The translations under genes were made by a program, and so were the position numbers. From contig NZ_CP066150.1 in NCBI RefSeq assembly GCF_023206395.1, forward strand, positions 930,001 to 994,000: a stretch of 64,000 bases of DNA, given 5' to 3'. The notes under the pieces are model-generated. The model was given only the letters and a program-made list of their open reading frames with translations. It was not told the origin of the DNA and searched no databases. Every line of letters begins with the position of its first letter. Position 1 is the stretch's first letter. The DNA comes from Vibrio sp. ED004 (lineage in GTDB: Bacteria > Pseudomonadota > Gammaproteobacteria > Enterobacterales > Vibrionaceae). This document shows positions 9,671 to 17,684 of this stretch, one piece after another.

Positions 9671-9732
9671 ACACTAAAGTATGGCACTTTCTTAAGTTCG
9701 CTTACTTTCCGTTAGCGAGATTTTATTAAATA

Positions 9733-9760
9733 GAAGCCACCATTGATGGTGGTTTCTTTG
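9733..9760 (+). terminator. Terminator after the second GNAT gene
   Basis: Stem GAAGCCACC/GGTGGTTTC (one G-T pair) with a 6-nt loop, followed by TTTG. Confidence 0.65.
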
Positions 9761-9792
9761 GTTATAGTTCATCGATTATTGTTGGAGATATT

Positions 9793-10224
9793 TTGAAGTA
9801 TTCGACAAGACCTGCTCAGTCATCAGATTATGAATTTCTGTTCCAGCTAAAAAAGGCAGCTGAATTTGAGCCAATCAAATCTGTTTTTGGCTGGGATGAG
9901 CAAGTTCAACGAGATATACACGCCGAAGAGTGGGCAGAAGAAAGGCCTGAAATCATTGAATATCAGGGCAAAGCGATTGGCAGTGTGTTGCTGCAAGACA
10001 AAGGTGACCACTTCTACTTTTGCCGATTCTTTTTGCTGCCTGAATATCATGGCAAGGGTATCGGTAGCCAAATCCTCACCGATTACTTAGCTCACGCAGA
10101 TAAGCTCAGGAAGCCCGTTGAGTTGTGTTATCTGCAAGGTAATCGAGTTGGAGAGCTCTACTTGAGGTTTGGTTTTGAAATCACCTCGCAAAACGACCAG
10201 TTTGTATATATGTGGTGTAAATAG
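9793..10224 (+). CDS. GNAT N-acetyltransferase
   Basis: A 143-aa GNAT protein. The acetyl-CoA motif YHGKGIGSQIL follows FFLLPE, and the C-terminus has LQGNRVGELYLRFGFEI. The start is TTG at 9793, chosen because GGAG lies 5-6 nt upstream (GGAGATATT-TTG) and homologous GNATs begin at this point. Substrate unknown. It stands apart from the previous GNAT behind a terminator. Confidence 0.85.
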   Translation: MKYSTRPAQSSDYEFLFQLKKAAEFEPIKSVFGWDEQVQRDIHAEEWAEERPEIIEYQGKAIGSVLLQDKGDHFYFCRFFLLPEYHGKGIGSQILTDYLAHADKLRKPVELCYLQGNRVGELYLRFGFEITSQNDQFVYMWCK

Positions 10225-10364
10225 ACATTCATTCAAAATGATCACACCGTGTCTGTAACTTGATAGGCACCTGACACCCATCTAACGTAAAACCTTGTAA
10301 AGCTCCCTATGCTTGATGACTAAGCGATTACACTTAGAACAGATCGAGCGTAAGGGAGTGTGCA

Positions 10365-11726
10365 ATGAATTATTACCCGACTTCAAAAATCGTGGGTGAA
10401 CAAAGGTTTGGTTTTGGGCCTAGATTAGGTCAAACAGCCTATTATTCGCCTTTAGAACAGTTGGATAAAAAGCCATTTATTCATCAGTCCATTCAAGCTT
10501 TGCCCACAACCGAATCTATCCTTATAACCGTCGGTGAGAATCGTGAACAGCGAAAGAAAGCCAAGGGTGATGAGCAAAAGATGCAAGCAATGAAGAAAGA
10601 GGCACAGTCTTTTCTTCGTACTCACTACCGACAACAAGCTCAAGCTCGTCATCTGCAAAGCGTTGAAACGCCTTATGGTTTTCAAGAGCGCATCATTCAG
10701 TTTTGGAGTAACCACTTCGCCATCTCGGTCGATAATCGAAAATTGATGCCCTTGGCCGCCAGCATCGAAAACGATGTGATTCGCCAACATTGGAATGGCA
10801 ACTTTGGAGATATGCTGATGGCTTCTTCAAAGCATCCAGCCATGCTTTTGTATCTAGATAATCAACTCTCGATTGGGCCCAATTCCAAAGTCGGTAAGCG
10901 CCGTGATAAGGGACTCAATGAAAACCTCGCTCGTGAAATTCTAGAGCTTCATACTCTCGGTGTAGATGGCTCCTATATTCAACAAGATGTGATTGCATTG
11001 GCGAAGGCGATTTCGGGGTGGGGTATTAAATTCCAATCCCCCAATGCCGGTTTTCGATTTGCTAATAATCTCCATGAGCCTGGTAGCATTACCTTACTTG
11101 GAAAATCCTACGACCAATTAGGTATCTCACAAGGGGAGTCGTGTTTAGGAGCCTTAGCTAACCACAAAGACACGGCCAAACATTTGGTTGATAAGCTTTG
11201 CCAGCATTTTATTGGTGACACGCCTAACGATCTTTCAGAACAGATGGTTGCTGCATACTTAAAGGGCAATGGTGATTTACTGCCTGTTTACCGATTGTTG
11301 CTGGGAAGCACAGAAGCAAACGAACCCAAACCCAATCGGTTCAGACCGCCGAAAGAGTGGCTATTTGCGGTACTTCGCAGTGTCGACATTCCTCTTAACG
11401 ATAAGCAAGCGCTGAACACTCTCAACACACTAGGCCAACCACCCTTTAAACCGGGTTCACCTGCAGGATGGTCGGATCAAGACAGAGACTACAATAGCCC
11501 TTCGGCATTAACCCAGCGTATGCAAGTCGCTAATCGGCTAGCCTCAATCGCGATAAAGTCGGCTAAGGCCTCGGGTACAAAACCAAAGGTGGTAGTAGAT
11601 GACGTGATCGCAGCTTTATATGGCGATGCGATTGATGAACATACTCAAATTGTATTGAGCAAAGCCGACAGCGCTGCAATGCAACTTTCCCTGTTGTGGT
11701 TAAGCCCACAGTTTCAATATCGTTAG
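10365..11726 (+). CDS. DUF1800 domain-containing protein
   Basis: A 453-aa DUF1800 protein. Family landmarks: FGFGPRLGQ near the N-terminus, IIQFWSNHFAIS, and NLAREILELHTLGVDGSY. RBS GGGAG lies 6 nt before the ATG. No signal peptide is visible, although the partner DUF1501 protein has an export signal. Function is unknown; DUF1800 and DUF1501 genes are regularly adjacent in Proteobacteria and Planctomycetes and are presumed to act together. The downstream gene starts 8 bp after this stop. Confidence 0.9.
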   Translation: MNYYPTSKIVGEQRFGFGPRLGQTAYYSPLEQLDKKPFIHQSIQALPTTESILITVGENREQRKKAKGDEQKMQAMKKEAQSFLRTHYRQQAQARHLQSVETPYGFQERIIQFWSNHFAISVDNRKLMPLAASIENDVIRQHWNGNFGDMLMASSKHPAMLLYLDNQLSIGPNSKVGKRRDKGLNENLAREILELHTLGVDGSYIQQDVIALAKAISGWGIKFQSPNAGFRFANNLHEPGSITLLGKSYDQLGISQGESCLGALANHKDTAKHLVDKLCQHFIGDTPNDLSEQMVAAYLKGNGDLLPVYRLLLGSTEANEPKPNRFRPPKEWLFAVLRSVDIPLNDKQALNTLNTLGQPPFKPGSPAGWSDQDRDYNSPSALTQRMQVANRLASIAIKSAKASGTKPKVVVDDVIAALYGDAIDEHTQIVLSKADSAAMQLSLLWLSPQFQYR

Positions 11727-11734
11727 GTGTGGGT

Positions 11735-12958
11735 ATGAAAAAGATAAACGGTTCGCAGAGTAATAAGCCACACAATCACGGCCTACAAAGTATGAATCGT
11801 CGCCAGTTTATGGGCCTTGCCGCAGCTGTTGGTGTGAGTGCGATGTTGCCATTTCCAAGCTTTGCCAAAACACGTTCAGACAATATCTTTGTTTGGATAT
11901 CACTGCGTGGCGCGATGGATGGGTTAAACGTTGTGGTACCTCATGCTGATCCTGATTATGCAGATCTAAGACCGAATATTGGCTTGAAGACTAAGCAACT
12001 ACTTAAGCTAGATAGTTTCTTTGGGTTACACCCTTCGCTTAAAAGTTGTCATCAATGGTATGAAAATAAAGAAGTCAGCTTTGTTCATGCTTGTTCAACC
12101 GCTTATCGCGAGCGTTCTCATTTTGATGGGCAAAAGATATTAGAAAATGGCACTTCCGATCCTTTTAATACAGAAGGATGGCTTAACCGTTTGCTCACGC
12201 TGAGCTCAGAACAATACGATGGAATCGCGATTGATTCCGGCCTGCCGCTCATCATGCAGGGGGAATCTACCGTGGCAAGTTGGTATCCAAACCGCTTGAA
12301 AACACGCGACAAACAAACAGAGCTACTTGAAGAACTTTTTCAGAGTGACCAAATGCTGTCTGCTAATTTCGAAAGCGTCATGAAGATAGATGAGTTGGTG
12401 GGTGACCAAGGTGTTGGCAAACAATTTAAGTCATTGATGAGTAAAACGGGCGACATCTTATCTGCTGATAACGGGCCAAATATCGCAGCATTAGAATTAG
12501 GAGGTTGGGACACGCATGCCAATCAAGGCAGCGTTAACGGTAGGTTGAGTAACCAACTTAAAATTCTGGATGCAGGGTTAGCGGCACTTAAGGAATCGTT
12601 AGGCACACGCTGGAATAACACAATGATCATCGCCGCCAGTGAGTTTGGTCGAACAGCTAAGGAAAATGGCACAAAAGGCACCGATCATGGCACTGGCAAC
12701 GTCATGTTGGTTGCTGGTGGTGCGATGGTTCACAAGGCTTCAAACATATCGAGTTCAGGCACATCTGGGGGACAAGTTATCGCAAACTGGCCGGGGTTAA
12801 GTCAAGAGAACCTGTATCAAGGGCGAGATCTCAAACCAACCACCGACATACGAGGTGTAATTAAAGGTGTGCTAGGCGAGCACCTATCTATTAATACGAA
12901 GCAGCTAAACACCATCTTCCCTGATAGTGAAAGGGTAAAGCCACTGGAAATCATCTAG
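11735..12958 (+). CDS. DUF1501 domain-containing protein with Tat-like signal
   Basis: A 407-aa DUF1501 protein, distantly related to alkaline-phosphatase/sulfatase folds. The N-terminal MNRRQFMGLAAAVG followed by a hydrophobic stretch and FPSFAK is a twin-arginine-type signal, so it is probably exported folded. Conserved family segments: LRGAMDGLNVVVPH, LELGGWDTHANQG and SEFGRTAKENGTKGTDHG. I chose the ATG at 11735; ATG 11792, directly at MNRRQF, is an alternative that would give a more usual signal length. Operon with the DUF1800 gene (8-bp gap). Activity unknown. Confidence 0.9.
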   Translation: MKKINGSQSNKPHNHGLQSMNRRQFMGLAAAVGVSAMLPFPSFAKTRSDNIFVWISLRGAMDGLNVVVPHADPDYADLRPNIGLKTKQLLKLDSFFGLHPSLKSCHQWYENKEVSFVHACSTAYRERSHFDGQKILENGTSDPFNTEGWLNRLLTLSSEQYDGIAIDSGLPLIMQGESTVASWYPNRLKTRDKQTELLEELFQSDQMLSANFESVMKIDELVGDQGVGKQFKSLMSKTGDILSADNGPNIAALELGGWDTHANQGSVNGRLSNQLKILDAGLAALKESLGTRWNNTMIIAASEFGRTAKENGTKGTDHGTGNVMLVAGGAMVHKASNISSSGTSGGQVIANWPGLSQENLYQGRDLKPTTDIRGVIKGVLGEHLSINTKQLNTIFPDSERVKPLEII

Positions 12959-12978
12959 TAGGGCGTTTCCCTTAACAA

Positions 12979-13908
12979 TTAATGTAACTTGGGAGTAGAT
13001 TTAATGTCGTTTAACCGAGAAATGATCTGCTCTTCAGTTTGCTTGATCCAGTCATAGCGTTTTGTGTACAAGCGGCGTTTAGTCTTTTTTAGTGCGTCGG
13101 TATCTTTACGAAGAGGCTTAATGGGCAAAGAAAACCAATGTTTATCGACCAAAGCTCCGCCATTTTCAGTCCACAAAGTGTCGTAATCAAAAGTTATAGC
13201 TCCACGTTTAGAACCGATATAGCGCATTGCTTGGTAGATATGACCTTTATTCGAAACAGCTAAAATCTCATCAACTTTCATATAATTAGCAAACATAATT
13301 GCGACTTCAACCATGAGTGACTTTGGTCTTAGTCCGTGCAATGAACGCGTCAGTTCTTTGATCTTCTCTTGGCTGTTGGCAATACGCTTGTTTGTACCTT
13401 GTAGACAGCCGATGTGCATGGTGCGGCGCCCATTATTACCGGAGATATTGAAGGTGACCGAGTAAATAGTCAGCCCAGTAATGGCCTCGACGAGTCGGAT
13501 CCCTAGTGAGCCTTCACGAGACTCTCCCGAGAAAGTCTCAATTCTGAACTCATCCCCATTCCTGTCTGCGAAGGTTAGAAGTTCTATGTTAGAAAGATGC
13601 AAATGCACTGTATTTGAACCAAATGTTTGTTCTAAAAGTTCGAAGTGAGAATGCAGTAACGAAGCTCGTGCTTTAGGCTTGATGCCAACACAGATAAATG
13701 GTTTTAACGGCTTTTCAAAGATCTTGGGATTCTGCTCTAACAGGTTTGAAAGGTTGTTTTTCTCTTTAAGCTGACGCACCTTGTGAATGATCTTTGGGTT
13801 CATAATGCCCCATAGTGTAAAGCGCATATTTTTCTTGATTCGGGTTAAACCTTTGGTATTTGGGTGTACAGCATTTGAAAGCTCAACGATTTGACGAAAG
13901 TTTTGCAC
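12979..13908 (-). CDS. VirK/YbjX family protein (DUF535)
   Basis: A 309-aa soluble protein of the DUF535 family (VirK of Shigella, YbjX of E. coli). Recognisable blocks are LTRSLHGLRPKSLMVEVAI, GHIYQAMRY and FDYDTLWTENGG. Family members have been connected to outer-membrane or virulence phenotypes, but no reaction is known. It is convergent with the DUF1501 gene with only 20 bp between stops, and transcribed alone. The 297-bp region upstream is shared with a divergent lipoprotein gene and holds both promoters. Confidence 0.85.
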   Translation of the reverse strand: MQNFRQIVELSNAVHPNTKGLTRIKKNMRFTLWGIMNPKIIHKVRQLKEKNNLSNLLEQNPKIFEKPLKPFICVGIKPKARASLLHSHFELLEQTFGSNTVHLHLSNIELLTFADRNGDEFRIETFSGESREGSLGIRLVEAITGLTIYSVTFNISGNNGRRTMHIGCLQGTNKRIANSQEKIKELTRSLHGLRPKSLMVEVAIMFANYMKVDEILAVSNKGHIYQAMRYIGSKRGAITFDYDTLWTENGGALVDKHWFSLPIKPLRKDTDALKKTKRRLYTKRYDWIKQTEEQIISRLNDIKSTPKLH

Positions 13909-14205
13909 GTTTACCTCGACTTAGAAAACAAAAAAGCATCGTTGAAAATAAAGAACGACGCTCCATAAAATGATAAGTAGGTGTTAGTGAAAAAATCGTG
14001 AAACCTGATCAAGTTGGTTTCTTTCAACCAAGATAGTTAAACGCGATTAGGGAGAGTTTGTTTAGAGGGGAGATAAATAAGAGAACTGTTAGTCTTCTTA
14101 TAAAATAATGCCAAGCATATCAATATTTTATTAATTGGGTTTTCGGTTTGATTTTTTAATGATAGGGTCGCCGAATAATTATATTGATAAGAATAAAGGC
14201 TTTAT

Positions 14206-14763
14206 ATGAATAAGTTTCTGAGTGTCGCGTTAGTTGCAGCTACGAGTATTTCAGGTTGTAAAAGTATTCCTACTTCGGCTACGGACACCTTGTCAGAACC
14301 GCAAGGTAACGGCGCATTAGCTATCGCGACCGATATATCAAAGCACGATTCAACTTACCCGTGTGTAACATTCTCGTTTGATATACAGGAAAAAGTAGAT
14401 GGTAAATTGGTTGGTTCTGAACCACAAACCTTACGTGTATTTGTGTATGAAGATACAAAGTACGCACTGTTTGATGGTATTAAACCGGGAAATTATGTAT
14501 TAACACAGTTTCGATGCAATATGCGTCGTGGTCTTGTTGCTAACGATGGAAGATCGTTTCTTAGTCTTGATCTAGAAACTGAGCATACCATTAAGGCTAA
14601 TACAATAACGATGTCTTCAAACTTCATTCACGCGACTCAAGATGAAGATCGTTCCTTTGCTTTACACGTTGGTATTTGGCAACCGAATGATGCTGTGCAT
14701 TTCCAGAATCTACTGACGAACGAAGTGAGTAACAAATGGGAAGTGAGTGACTTTGAAGGTTAG
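14206..14763 (+). CDS. Hypothetical lipoprotein
   Basis: A 185-aa protein with a lipoprotein signal (SISGC, lipidated Cys at residue 18) and two further cysteines (PCVTF, RCNMRR) that could form a disulfide. The rest is predicted beta-rich (FSFDIQEKVDG, LRVFVYEDTKYALFDGIKPGNYVL), a pattern seen in small surface beta-sandwich lipoproteins; I do not recognise a named family. Single gene ending at a 13-bp inverted repeat shared with the convergent LysE gene. Confidence 0.75.
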   Translation: MNKFLSVALVAATSISGCKSIPTSATDTLSEPQGNGALAIATDISKHDSTYPCVTFSFDIQEKVDGKLVGSEPQTLRVFVYEDTKYALFDGIKPGNYVLTQFRCNMRRGLVANDGRSFLSLDLETEHTIKANTITMSSNFIHATQDEDRSFALHVGIWQPNDAVHFQNLLTNEVSNKWEVSDFEG

Positions 14764-14771
14764 TTAAGTAC

Positions 14772-14806
14772 GTCACTATGGCAGCTTCCATTACTGCCAT
14801 AGTGAC
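14772..14806. terminator. Perfect 13-bp inverted repeat between convergent genes
   Basis: GTCACTATGGCAG (14772-14784) pairs with CTGCCATAGTGAC (14794-14806). The right arm contains the last codons of the reverse-strand LysE gene, and its stop is in the loop-arm border. There is no T-run on either side, so termination activity is presumed from position only. Confidence 0.5.
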
Positions 14807-15429
14807 TGTGACTGAACGAGTTGTTTTAATGCTAGCGCTAAACCAAAGGATACCAATCCAACTCCGCACGCTTGATTGAGTCTTTTCTTGGCTTTCAACA
14901 AGTGTTTTTGCAGCGTCTTCGAAGTAAATAACATTGCGACTATCCCAAACCACAAGCCGTGAAGAATAATCATATAAAGCCCATAACCGAGTGCGACATG
15001 TTGGTTCGTAGCATCGGGTGAGATCACTTGGCTGAAGATACTCAAGAAGAACAACATGGTTTTAGGGTTGAGTACGTTACACAGAAAGCCTTGCGCCAAG
15101 TAGCGCCAAATACTGATGTTTTGCGTCGTTCCTTCCATAGGTGCGAGTTTACTGTCTGCGCTTAAGATGCCTTTTATGCCGAGGTAAATAAGGTAAGCGG
15201 CACCTGCGTATCGAATAATGTCGAAAAGCTGCTCATTCTGTGAGATTAAGTAACTAATACCTAGCATCGAATAACTGATGTGAACACAAATCGCTAGGCT
15301 GACCCCTAGTGCTGTCCAAATGCCAGCTTGTCTTCCTTGATTAACACTGTTCTTCAAAACCAAAACGAAATCAGCACCGGGGCTTATAACAATTAATAGT
15401 CCTAACACCGCTAAGCTTATCCACTCCAT
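14791..15429 (-). CDS. LysE/RhtB family amino-acid exporter
   Basis: A 212-aa, six-TM inner-membrane protein with the family N-terminus (LAVLGLLIVISPGADFVLVL, with the conserved SPG motif), GISYLISQ, and LCNVLNPKTMLFF (conserved NPK). Likely exports an amino acid or small metabolite. It is divergent from a LysR gene with a 101-bp shared promoter region; by analogy with other LysR/LysE pairs that regulator probably controls it. The last codons lie in a perfect inverted repeat. Confidence 0.9.
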   Translation of the reverse strand: MEWISLAVLGLLIVISPGADFVLVLKNSVNQGRQAGIWTALGVSLAICVHISYSMLGISYLISQNEQLFDIIRYAGAAYLIYLGIKGILSADSKLAPMEGTTQNISIWRYLAQGFLCNVLNPKTMLFFLSIFSQVISPDATNQHVALGYGLYMIILHGLWFGIVAMLFTSKTLQKHLLKAKKRLNQACGVGLVSFGLALALKQLVQSQSLWQ

Positions 15430-15530
15430 AAATACTCCAACTCTCTTATTTGACGAGCCGTCATTGTATGGTTTTTAATTGCTGCCTATAATCGAAATGA
15501 ATTCCATTAATATGTGAGAAAAAATCACAC

Positions 15531-16421
15531 ATGAGGCACCTTAAAGCATTTCATGTTTTCCATATCGCAGCCCATTCTACGAGCTACAGTGAAGCGGCAG
15601 AAAAACTCAATATTACCCATGGTGCAGTGAGCAAACAGATCAAGGTCCTGGAAAATCACCTGTCTCAAACTTTGTTTTATAAGCAGGGTCGTAATGTGTG
15701 TTTGACCAAAGAGGGTGAGTTACTCAGAGAGTACACAGAGCAAGCGTTTCAGGCGTTGGATACCGGAGTCCAAAAGCTCAACCAACTCAACAACCATGCA
15801 TTAGAGGTGTCGTGCGAGCCAACATTAACCATGCGTTGGTTGATGCCGCGTTTAGGTGATTTTTACGCCGAGTCGGGCATTGATGTTCGTTTGTCTACCG
15901 CTGGTGGGGCTGTGAATTTAGATGCGACTGGCCTCGATATGGCGATTCGCCGAGATGACTTTAAATTAACCGAGAGTTACAAACAGATACCGTTAGTTGA
16001 AGAGTGGGTAGGTCCTGTGTGTTCTCCGGATTATTGGCAACAGGTAAAAGATAACTTAGGTGATGTGAAATTACTGCACAGTAACACGCGACTAAATGCT
16101 TGGAGTTATTGGGGAGCTATCACTGAAGACACAGTTAATAGCGCAGAGTTGTTGAAAGCTCCTGCGAACCAAACATTTGCACACTTCTACTTTTGCTTTC
16201 AAGCGGCTGTCGATGGGTTAGGCATAGCGCTTGGGTCGTATCCACTTGTCGCCGACGATATCGAAAGAGGTAACTTGATCGCGCCGTTTGGATTTGTTCC
16301 TTCTGGCCATCAGTACATGTTGCTCACGCAAGATAGCAATCAGGACGAGTCAGGTAATTCATTTGTCACTTGGTTGAAGAGCGAGTTGGCGCAGTGTGTT
16401 CCAGTTATTAAAAACAAATAG
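15531..16421 (+). CDS. LysR-family transcriptional regulator (GcvA-like)
   Basis: A 296-aa LysR protein with an N-terminal winged HTH (SYSEAAEKLNITHGAVSKQIKVLE) and a periplasmic-binding-like effector domain from about residue 90. Its length and HTH style are close to the GcvA subgroup. It starts 101 bp from a divergent LysE exporter gene, its most likely target (inference). Confidence 0.9.
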   Translation: MRHLKAFHVFHIAAHSTSYSEAAEKLNITHGAVSKQIKVLENHLSQTLFYKQGRNVCLTKEGELLREYTEQAFQALDTGVQKLNQLNNHALEVSCEPTLTMRWLMPRLGDFYAESGIDVRLSTAGGAVNLDATGLDMAIRRDDFKLTESYKQIPLVEEWVGPVCSPDYWQQVKDNLGDVKLLHSNTRLNAWSYWGAITEDTVNSAELLKAPANQTFAHFYFCFQAAVDGLGIALGSYPLVADDIERGNLIAPFGFVPSGHQYMLLTQDSNQDESGNSFVTWLKSELAQCVPVIKNK

Positions 16422-16438
16422 ACTCTTTACGTCAGAAG

Positions 16439-17569
16439 TTAATTCCCCCTTGTTGTGGAGTGCTTAGCAAGCGCATGAGGTGGAACACCGAACGCTTTCT
16501 TAAATGCATTGGTGAAGTTAGAAGGGTGCTGATAACCTGCTTCATAGGCTGCTTCGGTTATTGAAACTAAGCCTCGTTCTAAGTGCTGACGCGCGATATC
16601 TAAGCGTCGGTGTCGTATATAACCGTTGATCGTCAGGTTGTAAGACTGCTTAAATCGACGTTGTAAGTTGGAGATACTCATCGAGAATCGACCTGCGATG
16701 CTTTCAAGGCTGAGTGGCTTATCCAAGTTGATTTCAATGTAGCTGATGATGTCTTCTATCTTAGCGTCGAACCCTTTTTCAGCCGACACTTGGTTATCTT
16801 TTTGGTCAAGACCAACGTTCTTATCCGTGCCATTTGGACTAGCGTTAATGTCCTCAGAAGTGCACTCTTGGCAACATTGAATCGGCATCTGAGATAAGGT
16901 TTGAGCAAGTAACTGCTGGGTTAGCGTCTCTACGACAAGCTTGTCTTGAAAGTTGGTCGGTGTCGCTTGGCCAGTGAGTGTATTAGCGAGTTGAATGATG
17001 TCAGCGTTGAACTGCACATTGTAAGACGCCTTGTGTGAATCTAAGAGCGATTTACTTGAGCAGTGGTCACTTAAACGTGGTTTTACCCATTGTGGCTTAA
17101 CCAAGATGTTGATCTTATTCATCTTATTATCTTGAATTAACGAGCGCCTGAAGTTGGCAGGTTTAGCTAAGTTGACTACCACGCCTTGCGGCCCATTACT
17201 GGCATCGAGATCGAACTCAAGATCATCGTAGCCAAAGGTGAGTTTTCCTTCGAGAAGAATGGTAATCAAGATCGCTGAGTGGGCTGTTGAGACGATGTTG
17301 CTGTCGACCAATTCAATACAGCGGCCGCCATGCACGAAAATTTGGTCATTGTATTGATAAGAAAGGAATTTACCTTCAGCGAGCGAGGTCTGCTTGGTTT
17401 GACCTTGTGTCACAATGATCTGCTTTTCAGTCTGTTCTAGCTTTTTGGTTAGAGCGACTTTTTTCGTTAACACTGGTTTATTCGCTAACACAGCTTTCTT
17501 GTTTAACTCGACTCTTCCAGTCATAGCCGTTTCGGCAAGTTTAGTTTGCTCTGACGCTACTTCACCCAT
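16439..17569 (-). CDS. AraC-family regulator next to a TonB receptor gene
   Basis: A 376-aa regulator. The C-terminal AraC HTH pair is clear (ISNLQRRFKQSYNLTINGYI; TEAAYEAGYQHPSNFTNAFK). The N-terminal ligand region resembles siderophore-responsive PchR-type activators in layout. Residues near the N-terminus form a Lys-rich degenerate repeat (VLANKPVLTKKVALTKKLEQ). The frame is open to 17665, but that ATG lies inside a Fur-like box; I prefer the ATG at 17569, preceded by AGGAAAGG. It is divergent from the TonB-dependent receptor, the probable target. Confidence 0.82.
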   Translation of the reverse strand: MGEVASEQTKLAETAMTGRVELNKKAVLANKPVLTKKVALTKKLEQTEKQIIVTQGQTKQTSLAEGKFLSYQYNDQIFVHGGRCIELVDSNIVSTAHSAILITILLEGKLTFGYDDLEFDLDASNGPQGVVVNLAKPANFRRSLIQDNKMNKINILVKPQWVKPRLSDHCSSKSLLDSHKASYNVQFNADIIQLANTLTGQATPTNFQDKLVVETLTQQLLAQTLSQMPIQCCQECTSEDINASPNGTDKNVGLDQKDNQVSAEKGFDAKIEDIISYIEINLDKPLSLESIAGRFSMSISNLQRRFKQSYNLTINGYIRHRRLDIARQHLERGLVSITEAAYEAGYQHPSNFTNAFKKAFGVPPHALAKHSTTRGN

Positions 17570-17650
17570 TTGACCTTTCCTCATAACAGCTATGCGTTTT
17601 CGCATAAGCAAATCATCTGTGCATTTATAAACTACAACCCTATCATGTTT

Positions 17651-17669
17651 GCGAATTATTATCATTTAC
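17651..17669. promoter_or_regulatory. Fur-box-like sequence
   Basis: GCGAATTATTATCATTTAC matches 13 of 19 positions of the Fur consensus GATAATGATAATCATTATC. It lies between the divergent AraC regulator and TonB receptor genes, 15 bp before the receptor ATG, suggesting iron control of both. Confidence 0.55.
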
Positions 17670-17684
17670 ATCTAGGATTGAATT

